This document shows, piece after piece, positions 57,271 through 64,000 of a stretch of DNA of 64,000 bases (within the stretch, counting starts at the first letter, position 1; each line of letters opens with the position of its first letter). The stretch is from Paenalicyclobacillus macrosporangiidus (GTDB taxonomy: Bacteria > Bacillota > Bacilli > Alicyclobacillales > Alicyclobacillaceae). Location: assembly GCF_900116805.1 (NCBI RefSeq), contig NZ_FPBV01000018.1, positions 1 to 64,000 of the forward strand. Direction: 5' to 3'. The notes under the pieces are model-generated. The model did no database searches. It was not told the origin of the DNA and was given only the letters and a program-made list of their open reading frames with translations. The translations under genes and the position numbers were made by a program.

Positions 57271-58923
57271 GTGCAAGGGAGGAAGACGTCCAGCTTGACC
57301 CGGGGTGCGTCCGTCATGGTGGCCAGCGTGACGGCGGCCAAACTCCTCGGCCTCATCTACCTGTTCCCGCTCACCCGCCTGATCCACGACGAAGGCATCG
57401 GCATCTACTCAAACGCCTACGCCCTGTACGTCATCCTGTTGACCTTGGCGACGGCCGGATTCCCGACCGCGATGGGGAAGCTGGTGTCGGAACGGCTGGC
57501 CCTGCGCCGGTACGGAGAAGTCGAGGGACTTTACCGCATCACGGTTCGGACGGTCGTTCGGCTCGGGGTGATTCTGGCCATCCTGATGTGGTTCGGGGCC
57601 CCGCTGTACGCCAGGATGGTGGCCCTGCGGGAATCCGCACAGGCGGTCTCGGCCCTGACCCTCTCCATCCGGGCGCTGGTCCCGGCGCTGTTGGTGGTTC
57701 CGCTGATGAGCGCCCTGCGCGGTTATCTGCAGGGATTCCAACGCCTGGAGCCGTCCGCGTACAGCCAGGCGTTGGAACAACTGGTGCGCGTGGTGGCCAT
57801 CGTGGTCGGCGCCTGGTGGGTGATGCGCGACGGCGGCACCCCCGCCCTGGGGGCGGCCGCCGCCACATTCGGGGCGTTTGTCGGCGCGCTCGCCGGGCTC
57901 GTCCTGCTGCTCGTGGCGGTGCACATGGTCCGGCGGGAATTTCGATCCCGCTGGCGCCGCCCGTCCTCCCGCACCTCCGCCTCCGCCCTGCGGCGGGAGT
58001 TGTGGCAGATGGCGCTGCCGATCAGCCTCGGCACGCTGGTGGTGCCCATCTCCGGTTTGGTGGACGCGCTGACGGTGCAGAACACGCTTTTGTTCGCCGG
58101 CTACAGCTTTCAGCACGCCACCGAGGCGTACGGCGTGCTCTCCCGGCAGGCCATGCAGTTGATCCAGCTACCCCTGGCCTTCGCCATGGCCATCGGAGCA
58201 TCCGTGCTGCCCGCCATCGCAGAGGCGCGCGCCCTGCGCGACCAGGCCGCCATTGACAACCGGGTGAACGGCACCCTGCGGTCCATGCTCTTCATGACCT
58301 TCCCGGTCGCCGCGGCGCTGCTCGTCCTCGGCCGCCCCATCGATCAGATGCTGTACGGTTCCACCGAAGGCGCCCTCATCATCTCCAGCGTCTCGTTCAT
58401 GAGCGTGTTCAGCAGCCTTGAGCTGGTCTCCACCTACATGCTGCAGGGCCTGGGCGAGATGTACAGGCCCGTGCGCAACATGTTCCTCGGCGTGCTGGTC
58501 AAGCTCGTGTTCAACATCGCCCTCATCTTTCCGTTTCACATCTTGGGCGCGGCGATGGCGACGACCATCGGCTACCTGTTCTCGTCCGCGCTCAACGTCC
58601 TGGCGGTGAAAAAGTACGGCCACGTCCGCTTCTCGGTGATCCGCCTGGCGCTGCCGTCCGCAGCCGCCGCAGCCATCACCTGCCCGGCGCTGGCCGCAGG
58701 CAGTTGGCTCGGCTGGCACGCCATGGCCCTCGTGACCCGGATCCCCGACCTGCTCGCGACCGCCCAGGTGGTGTTCGCCATCGCCCTCGGCGGCGCCGTG
58801 TACGTCACGGCCGCCATCGCCCTGGGCGCCGTGCACGCGGACGAATTGCAGCGGCTGCCCGCGGTGGGCCGCCCGCTGGCGCGGATCGCCCGGCGCCTGC
58901 GCCCCTCGTCCGTACAATCCTAG
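57271..58923 (+). CDS. SpoVB/MurJ-type polysaccharide flippase (second paralogue)
   Basis: A 550-residue MOP-superfamily membrane protein with about 14 hydrophobic segments. It shares with the 21 kb paralogue the pattern GIGIYSNAYALYVILLTLATAG, PLMSALRGYLQGFQRLEPSA and a mid-protein LPISLGTLVVP. A GTG start follows AGGAGGGG. It is probably a lipid II or teichoic precursor flippase with a vegetative role, given its extended -10 promoter. Its stop directly abuts the bofA stop on the other strand. Confidence 0.87.
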   Translation: MQGRKTSSLTRGASVMVASVTAAKLLGLIYLFPLTRLIHDEGIGIYSNAYALYVILLTLATAGFPTAMGKLVSERLALRRYGEVEGLYRITVRTVVRLGVILAILMWFGAPLYARMVALRESAQAVSALTLSIRALVPALLVVPLMSALRGYLQGFQRLEPSAYSQALEQLVRVVAIVVGAWWVMRDGGTPALGAAAATFGAFVGALAGLVLLLVAVHMVRREFRSRWRRPSSRTSASALRRELWQMALPISLGTLVVPISGLVDALTVQNTLLFAGYSFQHATEAYGVLSRQAMQLIQLPLAFAMAIGASVLPAIAEARALRDQAAIDNRVNGTLRSMLFMTFPVAAALLVLGRPIDQMLYGSTEGALIISSVSFMSVFSSLELVSTYMLQGLGEMYRPVRNMFLGVLVKLVFNIALIFPFHILGAAMATTIGYLFSSALNVLAVKKYGHVRFSVIRLALPSAAAAAITCPALAAGSWLGWHAMALVTRIPDLLATAQVVFAIALGGAVYVTAAIALGAVHADELQRLPAVGRPLARIARRLRPSSVQS

Positions 58924-59193
58924 TCATGCGTACAGCCACAGATGCAGGACGATGAGCGCCGCAATGCCGGGGATCCCGAGCAATCCCGCCGCCATGGCGG
59001 TCATCGGATTGAACGGCAGGTGGTAGTGGACGTACTGCCCCACCCAGTTGACCGCCAATACGAACAGACATCCCAGCACCGCACTCTTGACCATCCACCA
59101 GAACACCGGGCCCGGATGGCGCACGACCTGGACGACGGCGAACACACCCATCAACGCCAATCCCGTCCACAGCAACAGATGGGGACTGGGCAC
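58924..59193 (-). CDS. bofA: Pro-sigma-K processing inhibitor BofA
   Basis: Holds the protease SpoIVFB inactive in the outer forespore membrane until the forespore signals. The 89-residue product (B. subtilis 87) has two to three hydrophobic segments and the diagnostic C-terminus NPMTAMAAGLLGIPGIAAL. A GTG start follows GGGAGGG. It lies 22 bp downstream of yaaL and is driven by the sigma-E-type promoter there. Confidence 0.93.
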   Translation of the reverse strand: MPSPHLLLWTGLALMGVFAVVQVVRHPGPVFWWMVKSAVLGCLFVLAVNWVGQYVHYHLPFNPMTAMAAGLLGIPGIAALIVLHLWLYA

Positions 59194-59215
59194 CCGGCTT
59201 CCCTCCCTTCTCCGG

Positions 59216-59518
59216 TCAATCCGCCTCGTTCCAATCCCACCGGACGCCCTCGACGCGGATCCCGTGGCGCCGCGCGAGCTGGAACAGGTAGTTGAACTGC
59301 CGCTCCGCGGCCCCGAGGCGGAAGACCATGTGATCAATCAGCATCGGATCCGTCACCGTGTCGAACTGCAGGCGCGCCATCTCAAGCTCGCGTTTCGCGC
59401 GGCGCAGCTCCCGAATGACCTGGTCGGCATCCTGTCCCCCCGCCAGGGTCGCCGCGGACTCTACGCCGGCTGTCGCGGCCGGTCCGGCCGCAAAAGACCT
59501 GTGCCTGTCCTCTTTCAA
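59216..59518 (-). CDS. yaaL: YaaL family protein (DUF2508)
   Basis: A 100-residue soluble helical protein. The core RRAKRELEMARLQFDTVTDPMLIDHMVFRLGAAE is the YaaL/DUF2508 signature (about 39-75). A low-complexity N-terminus (about 1-30) is extra. TTG start preceded by GGGGGAGG. It is co-transcribed with bofA. Function unknown; its linkage to bofA is conserved in spore-formers. Confidence 0.9.
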   Translation of the reverse strand: MKEDRHRSFAAGPAATAGVESAATLAGGQDADQVIRELRRAKRELEMARLQFDTVTDPMLIDHMVFRLGAAERQFNYLFQLARRHGIRVEGVRWDWNEAD

Positions 59519-59551
59519 GACAAACGTCCTCCCCCTGTCGCAGGCTAATAG

Positions 59552-59581
59552 ATCATAGACAGGGAAGAGGACGAATATGAC
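59552..59581 (-). promoter_or_regulatory. Sigma-E-type promoter of yaaL-bofA
   Basis: The minus strand has GTCATATT (59574-59581), a full sigma-E -35, a 14-bp spacer and TCTATGAT (59552-59559), a partial -10. It lies 33 bp from the yaaL start. bofA is sigma-E-dependent in B. subtilis. Confidence 0.55.
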
Positions 59582-59607
59582 AACGCGTATGCCCCGATGA
59601 TGCTCGC

Positions 59608-60207
59608 TTAGACTTGGCGCCGTCCCTCCAGGGCTTTCGCCAAGGTCACCTCATCCGCGTACTCCAGGTCCCCGCCGACCGGAACTCCCCGCGCGATGCG
59701 CGTCACCTGAATGGGGAACGGTTTGAGCAGGCGGGCGATGTACATCGCCGTGGCCTCGCCTTCGACCGTGGGATTGGTCGCCAGGATCACCTCTTCGATC
59801 TCGCTGTCCGCCACTCGTTGGAGCAGCTCCCGGATGCGGATGTCGTTGGGGCCAACGCCTTCCATGGGAGAGATGGCCCCGTGCAGGACGTGGTACCGGC
59901 CGTTGTACTCGTGCGTCCGCTCCATGGCCAACACGTCCTTCGGATCTTGGACGACGCACAGAACCCGGCCGTCCCGGCCCGTGTCGGCACACACCGAACA
60001 GGGCGTGCGATCGGTGATGTTGCAGCAGACCGGGCACTCGTGCAGCTTGCGCTTGACGTCCAGCAGGGCAGCGGCGAACGCCGCCACGTCTTGTTCACTC
60101 ATGTTCAGCGTGTGAAACGCCAACCGGGCAGCCGTCTTCGGCCCGATGCCCGGCAATTTCATGAACTGCTCCACGAGCCGCGCGATGGGCTCAGGGTATC
60201 CCCACAT
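59608..60207 (-). CDS. recR: Recombination mediator RecR
   Basis: Works with RecO (and RecF) to load RecA on SSB-coated DNA. The 199-residue product has the helix-hairpin-helix [15 protein letters not shown], a zinc finger CPVC...CSVC and a TOPRIM domain with the Walker-like [13 protein letters not shown] and [14 protein letters not shown]. It follows ebfC by 1 bp, so the dnaX-ebfC-recR operon is intact. Confidence 0.97.
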   Translation of the reverse strand: MWGYPEPIARLVEQFMKLPGIGPKTAARLAFHTLNMSEQDVAAFAAALLDVKRKLHECPVCCNITDRTPCSVCADTGRDGRVLCVVQDPKDVLAMERTHEYNGRYHVLHGAISPMEGVGPNDIRIRELLQRVADSEIEEVILATNPTVEGEATAMYIARLLKPFPIQVTRIARGVPVGGDLEYADEVTLAKALEGRRQV

Positions 60208-60208
60208 G

Positions 60209-60520
60209 TCAGAACAACCCGGGCATGTTCAGGCCGCGGGTGTACTTGCCCAGCTCCGCCTCCGTCAATTGGTCCACCTTTTCACCCGCGTCCTGCAGGG
60301 CCGCCAGGAGGAGGTCCTGCAGCATCTCGACATCCTGCGGATCGACCACATCCGGCTGAATGGTCACCGCGACGACCTGCCTGTGTCCGTTCATGGTCAC
60401 ACGGACCGCACCGCCGCCGGCCGTCCCTTCCACGGTGCGCTCCGCCAGCGCGGCCTGCGCCTTCAGGATCTCCTCCTGCATCTTCTTGGCCTGGCGCATC
60501 AACTGATTCATGTTTTTCAC
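60209..60520 (-). CDS. ebfC: Nucleoid-associated protein EbfC/YbaB
   Basis: Small DNA-binding protein (YaaK). The 103-residue product has the N-terminal [20 protein letters not shown] helix and a central beta region with [21 protein letters not shown]. It lies 6 bp after dnaX and 1 bp before recR, the standard bacterial arrangement. Confidence 0.95.
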   Translation of the reverse strand: MKNMNQLMRQAKKMQEEILKAQAALAERTVEGTAGGGAVRVTMNGHRQVVAVTIQPDVVDPQDVEMLQDLLLAALQDAGEKVDQLTEAELGKYTRGLNMPGLF

Positions 60521-60526
60521 GGAGGG

Positions 60527-62248
60527 TCACTCCTTGTCCTCGATGATCTCCACGCGATCCGCGCCGAACAAGCGCACCACGGACGCCACCAGATCATCCG
60601 CCGGGGCGGTCGCGTTCGGTTCCTCCTGCGTCCCCTGGGGCGCCGAGGCCGGGGCAAGCGTCTGTTGAAACGACTCCCAGTCAGCCCGCAGCAAGGCCAG
60701 CACCTGCATGGCGGTGCCCATCTCCTCCGCCAGCACGGCCTCAATCACGCCGCGTTCCTCCCGCTTCATCACGGCGTCGCGGTGGATGCGGCTGGTGAAC
60801 GCCAACACCAGGACGTCGGGTGTCGCGAGCACCGGCTCCCCGTTGATGAGCCAGGCGTGCGTTTGGATGCGGCGCTCCCGCACCCGCCGCAGCAACGCTT
60901 CCCAGTGCCCCTGGACCTGTTCCAACACGGCCGCCGACGCCTGCTGCGACAGCGCCGTCAATACTTCCATCTTACGCGATGCGCCCGGGCGCCGCACGGG
61001 TCCACCGGAACTTCCCGCACCCGGCTTCACGGACGCAGGCGGTGTGGCCGCCGCGGCTGGGGCCGCCGGTGTCGCCGGCGCGTTTGCCGTACTCGCCACA
61101 CGGGTGGCGCCTGCGGCAGCCCCCGACATGCCGCCGGCCGGCCCGGCGGATTGCGCCGGTGCGGTCCCTGCGCCCGTCAGGCTCGGCGCCAGCGACAGCA
61201 GGGCCGTCTCCAACGCCAAGCGCGGTTGGTCGACAAAGCGCAGATGCACGTACGTCTCGCCGAGCGCCTGGATGGCCCGCAGCAGCCAGGCTTTGTCACA
61301 GCGATCCGCAGTCTCCCGGTACCCGGGCCGGTTCGCCCATTCACTCCGTCCGTCGGACAGCTTGACGATAAACAAATCGCGCAGCACCTGCAACAGTTCG
61401 TGCACGATGCGAGAGGCGTCCTTGCCGGCGCGGTACCAATCCATCAGAAGTTCAATCACGGCCAGCAGATCCTCCGCCACCAGCCGGTTCACCAGCTCCA
61501 GCAAGGCGGAGGAGCGCACGCCGCCCAGCACCTGAGCCGCCTCCTCGGCCGTCAGGCGGCCCGAGCCGAAGGCGGCCGCCTGCTCCAGCAGGCCCAAGGC
61601 GTCACGCAGGCCGCCGTCCGCCGCCTCCGCGATCTTCCACAGGGCTTCCTCTTCGTACGTCCACCCCTGGTCGGCGCAGACGGTCCGCAACCGCTCCAGA
61701 ATCTGCTCCGGCTCGATGCGCCGGAAGTCGAACCGTTGGCACCGCGACACAATCGTGCCCGGGATCTTGTGCGGCTCCGTGGTGGCCAGGATGAACAGCG
61801 TATGCCCCGGCGGCTCCTCCAACGTCTTGAGCAAGGCGTTGAACGCCTCCGTGGTGAGCATGTGCACCTCGTCGACGATGTACACCTTGCGGCTCACCGA
61901 CGCGGGGGCGTACTGCACCTTGTCCCGCAACAGGCGAATTTCCTCCACGCCGCGGTTGGACGCGGCGTCGATTTCCTCGACATCCACGCTGGCCCCCGTC
62001 GTGATGCTTCGGCAGGCCTCGCATTCGTTGCACGGTTCCGCTCCCTGGCGATGGGTGCAGTTGACCGCCTTGGCCAGCACCTTCGCGGCACTGGTCTTTC
62101 CCGTCCCGCGCGGCCCGCAGAACAGGTAGGCGTGCGCCACCTGACCGCGCAGGATGGCGTTCATCAGCGTCTGCTTGACGTGCGGTTGCCCGACCAGATC
62201 CGCAAACGTCTGCGGCCGCCACGCCCGGTACAGGGCCTGGTACGGCAC
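60527..62248 (-). CDS. dnaX: DNA polymerase III subunits gamma/tau
   Basis: Clamp-loader ATPase. The 573-residue product has the Walker A GPRGTGKTS, the zinc-binding cluster around CNECEAC, Walker B IVDEVHML, the SRC box SRCQRFDF and a long Ala/Pro/Gly-rich linker (about 355-415) leading to the tau-specific C-terminal domain. GTG start at 62248, seven bases after AGGAGG. It is the first gene of the dnaX-ebfC-recR operon. Confidence 0.97.
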   Translation of the reverse strand: MPYQALYRAWRPQTFADLVGQPHVKQTLMNAILRGQVAHAYLFCGPRGTGKTSAAKVLAKAVNCTHRQGAEPCNECEACRSITTGASVDVEEIDAASNRGVEEIRLLRDKVQYAPASVSRKVYIVDEVHMLTTEAFNALLKTLEEPPGHTLFILATTEPHKIPGTIVSRCQRFDFRRIEPEQILERLRTVCADQGWTYEEEALWKIAEAADGGLRDALGLLEQAAAFGSGRLTAEEAAQVLGGVRSSALLELVNRLVAEDLLAVIELLMDWYRAGKDASRIVHELLQVLRDLFIVKLSDGRSEWANRPGYRETADRCDKAWLLRAIQALGETYVHLRFVDQPRLALETALLSLAPSLTGAGTAPAQSAGPAGGMSGAAAGATRVASTANAPATPAAPAAAATPPASVKPGAGSSGGPVRRPGASRKMEVLTALSQQASAAVLEQVQGHWEALLRRVRERRIQTHAWLINGEPVLATPDVLVLAFTSRIHRDAVMKREERGVIEAVLAEEMGTAMQVLALLRADWESFQQTLAPASAPQGTQEEPNATAPADDLVASVVRLFGADRVEIIEDKE

Positions 62249-62316
62249 GGCCACCCCTCCTCCGCGCGCAGAAATGCCGGCGCCCGGCCGCGGGTGCCGG
62301 GCGGGCCATGCATCCT

Positions 62317-63426
62317 CTACAGTAACACAGGGGGTCCGTGCGGACAATCCGAGGGGCCGGGCAAGCTCCGAAACGGCATGAGGAAGCGGAAGGTGGTTCC
62401 GAACCCTTTGGAGGAGACCCGGATCTCACCGCCGTGATCGAGCGCGATCCGCTGGCAGATGGCGAGCCCGAGGCCGGTCCCCCGGTCCTTGGTGGTGAAA
62501 AACACGTCGAAGATGCGATCCATCAGGTAATACGGGATGCCGGGCCCCGTGTCCGACACGTCGATCTCGAGCCAGTCGCCGCTCCTCCGCGCGGCGATGG
62601 TCAACACCCCGCCGGGCTCCATGGCCTCGATGGCATTTTCCGCCAGGCGCCGGATGGCTTGGGTGAGCAGGACCGGATCGGCGAGGAAAGGGGGCAGCAC
62701 CTCCACCCGCCGGCGCACCTGGATCCCGGCCGCTTCGGCCTGCGCCGACAGCTCCGGCTCCAGCGCTTCCAGGACGGCCTGCAGGGAGCATGGGCGGGGT
62801 TGCACCTGGTGCGCCTGCGACAGCAGCATCAGCTCGTCGATGAGCGCCTCGACCTGGCCGATCTCCTTGAGCATAATCCGCGTGTTCTGCAGGTCTCCCG
62901 CCTGGCCCGCGGCGGAGAACTTCTGTTCCATCACCTGCAGAAACCCCTTGACCGTCGTCAAGGGATTCCTCAGTTCGTGCGCGAGCCCGGCGGCGATCTT
63001 GGCCAGCGTCGCCATCTTTTCGGTCCGCTGGACGTGTTGCTCCAGCGTCCGCAGATCCCCCAGGTCCTTCATCATCATGTAGAAGCCGGCGTACACGCCG
63101 AGCGGATCGAATTTGTTGAAAGAATCCGCCAACACATGGCGGATGCGGTCACCTCTCGTCCAGGTGAGGACGTGGTTCTTCAATTCCCGGCCGGACGCCA
63201 GCAGTCCGGACAACAGTTGATGCTCCTGCCGATCCGCAGGGAGGACGTCTCCGAGCGGCACGGCCTTGCCGAGCGGCGCCTCGATGTCCAGGAGCTGGGC
63301 AGCCAGTTCGTTGAACACCGTCACCGTCCCCCGTTTGTCCACGTAGAGCAGGCCGGAGTTCATGCGCCCGACCACATTCCAACCGTCCGCGCCCACCCCC
63401 GGATCCGCGTCACACCGCACCGCCAT
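62317..63426 (-). CDS. Soluble PAS-domain sensor histidine kinase
   Basis: A 369-residue cytoplasmic kinase with no membrane segment. A PAS-like domain (about 18-120, with SGLLYVDKRGTVTVFNELA) precedes a HisKA domain with phospho-acceptor His150 in LAHELRNPLTTVKGF. The HATPase_c domain follows, with the N box ENAIEAM, G1 DTGPGIP and G2 GTGLGL. The H box is of the type seen in Bacillus sporulation kinases, and no response regulator gene is adjacent, so phosphorelay input to Spo0F/Spo0A is plausible. ATG after GGGGGG. It sits between the SRP RNA and dnaX. Confidence 0.88.
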   Translation of the reverse strand: MAVRCDADPGVGADGWNVVGRMNSGLLYVDKRGTVTVFNELAAQLLDIEAPLGKAVPLGDVLPADRQEHQLLSGLLASGRELKNHVLTWTRGDRIRHVLADSFNKFDPLGVYAGFYMMMKDLGDLRTLEQHVQRTEKMATLAKIAAGLAHELRNPLTTVKGFLQVMEQKFSAAGQAGDLQNTRIMLKEIGQVEALIDELMLLSQAHQVQPRPCSLQAVLEALEPELSAQAEAAGIQVRRRVEVLPPFLADPVLLTQAIRRLAENAIEAMEPGGVLTIAARRSGDWLEIDVSDTGPGIPYYLMDRIFDVFFTTKDRGTGLGLAICQRIALDHGGEIRVSSKGFGTTFRFLMPFRSLPGPSDCPHGPPVLL

Positions 63427-63544
63427 GCACAGCCCCCCAAGGCCGAGAATGGGGGAGATTTCGGGCTGTGCGGGGCGATTCCTGCCCGGTCGACAAAAGC
63501 TCCCGGGAGCAGACAGGGTTCGACACCCCGGGCCAAGCCGGCAC

Positions 63545-63700
63545 ACAAAAAAACGCGCTTTCCGACCAAGAACCAAGCCAGGCTTCCCCGCGTCGCCCGA
63601 AAGGTCTTCCTTAGTGCTGCTTCCGTCAGGACCTGACACGGTTCGGAAGTTTTCGCCGCGCGGGACCCAGTTTGGTCCTTGGTCGCAAAACGCGTGGTGC
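63545..63700 (-). ncRNA. ffs: Signal recognition particle RNA (ends approximate)
   Basis: The minus strand holds the conserved SRP apical region GTCAGGTCC then GACGGAAGCAGC near 63620-63645. Flanking arms pair as expected: ACCAAGGACCAA with TTGGTTCTTGGT, and CCCGCG with CGCGGG, making a long rod. The 3' end runs into GCGCG followed by seven T (63546-63552). It lies between tRNA-Ser and dnaX like scr in B. subtilis. Whether a 5' Alu domain extends upstream to about 63760 could not be settled. Confidence 0.85.
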
Positions 63701-63772
63701 ATTCGAGGCTGTCCCCGGGGTTCGGGCGGTGCGGCGATGCGCGCATCCGCCCATCCCCCGCGGAGACACGGA

Positions 63773-63862
63773 TGGCGGAGAGAGTGGGATTCGAACCCAC
63801 GAGCCCCGTGAAGGGCTACTCGCTTTCGAGGCGAGCTCTTTCGACCACTCAGACATCTCTCC
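63773..63862 (-). tRNA. tRNA-Ser (anticodon CGA)
   Basis: The acceptor stem GGAGAGA/TCTCTCC closes a class II tRNA with a long variable arm (AGCCCTTCACGGGGCT). The D-arm, T-arm (GTGGGTTCGAATCCCAC) and anticodon loop CTCGAAA give anticodon CGA. Discriminator G and an encoded CCA end the gene at 63773. It lies next to the SRP RNA gene as in B. subtilis. Confidence 0.97.
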
Positions 63863-63893
63863 GCGTCGACCCAAATGGCGATTCAGTTGTCTT

Positions 63894-64000
63894 TCACGGC
63901 CGCGCCTGTCGCAGCGACCGGAAAAATTCCTTGAGTATCATACCACACTCTTCGCCCAGAATGCCACCGGTAATGATTGGCTGGTGGTTCCACAAGCCGG
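63894..64000 (-). CDS. tadA: tRNA adenosine(34) deaminase TadA, C-terminal end (cut by window edge)
   Basis: On the minus strand the last 34 codons read WNHQPIITGGILGEECG then MILKEFFRSLRQARP and stop. This matches the C-terminal helix region of TadA, where NH...GIL..EC...L..FFR.LR is diagnostic. It is in the position of B. subtilis tadA (yaaJ), upstream of tRNA-Ser and the SRP RNA. The catalytic part is outside the window. Confidence 0.9.
   Translation of the reverse strand, partial: GLWNHQPIITGGILGEECGMILKEFFRSLRQARP

Overview
The window comes from the chromosome of a GC-rich, endospore-forming member of the Bacillota (Firmicutes, class Bacilli). Gene content and order follow the Bacillus subtilis region just clockwise of oriC, read backwards: tadA, tRNA-Ser, SRP RNA, dnaX, ebfC, recR, yaaL, bofA, csfB, tmk, darA, holB, ricT, yabA, rsmI, abrB, metG, tatD, rnmV, ksgA, yabG, veg, sspF, ispE, purR, ridA, spoVG, glmU, prs, pth, fin, mfd, spoVT, spoVB, mazG, rqcP, yabP, yabQ, divIC, yabR, spoIIE, yabS, yabT, tilS, hpt, ftsH, hslO, folP, folK, yazB, greA, lysS, and then an rRNA operon leader at the left edge. 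High GC, frequent GTG/TTG starts, the complete sporulation gene set and the extra cyanophycin genes suggest an Alicyclobacillaceae-like organism (Alicyclobacillus or Kyrpidia type). This is inference; no 16S gene lies in the window.

Layout from left to right. 1-5.7 kb: rRNA leader promoter, lysS, greA and a shortened folate cluster (folP-folK-yazB, no folB). 5.7-12.9 kb: hslO, an HD-GYP phosphodiesterase where coaX often sits, ftsH, hpt, tilS and the yabT/yabS kinase-VWA pair. 12.9-19.5 kb: spoIIE with a recognisable Spo0A-type promoter, a small plus-strand island (comEB, cmpA), three small genes, divIC, yabQ, yabP, rqcP and HU. 19.5-31.7 kb: mazG, spoVB, spoVT, a PpiC-type foldase lipoprotein, mfd, fin, pth, prs, glmU. 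31.7-39 kb: spoVG, ridA, purR, ispE, a cphB-cphA (cyanophycinase/cyanophycin synthetase) operon, sspF and veg. 39-46 kb: yabG, a glycosyltransferase-like gene, ykuK, ksgA, rnmV, tatD, metG. 46-49 kb: an amino-acid ABC transporter and an abrB-like regulator. 49-54.6 kb: rsmI, yabA, ricT, holB, darA, tmk, yaaO. 54.6-59.6 kb: ACT-malic enzyme, csfB, ytaF, a second SpoVB/MurJ-type flippase, bofA, yaaL. 59.6-64 kb: recR, ebfC, dnaX, a soluble histidine kinase, SRP RNA, tRNA-Ser(CGA) and the end of tadA.

How the genes work together. Housekeeping genes (replication clamp loader, repair, translation factors, nucleotide salvage, envelope precursors) are interleaved with sporulation genes. The sporulation genes have promoters that can be read directly: a Spo0A-style promoter with a 22-bp spacer (spoIIE), sigma-H (spoVG), sigma-E (yabP, yaaL-bofA, spoVB) and sigma-F/G (fin, csfB, spoVT). 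The anti-sigma switch proteins Fin (against sigma-F) and Gin/CsfB (against sigma-G) share nearly the same promoter architecture.

The most unusual feature is a family of at least seven intergenic palindromes (near 28.5, 38.0, 38.4-38.6 and 45.9-46.0 kb). The loop of about 26-29 nt is conserved, while the stems differ in sequence but remain self-complementary. Two copies sit in a tandem duplication upstream of metG, and four cluster around sspF. I could not match this family to a named repeat.
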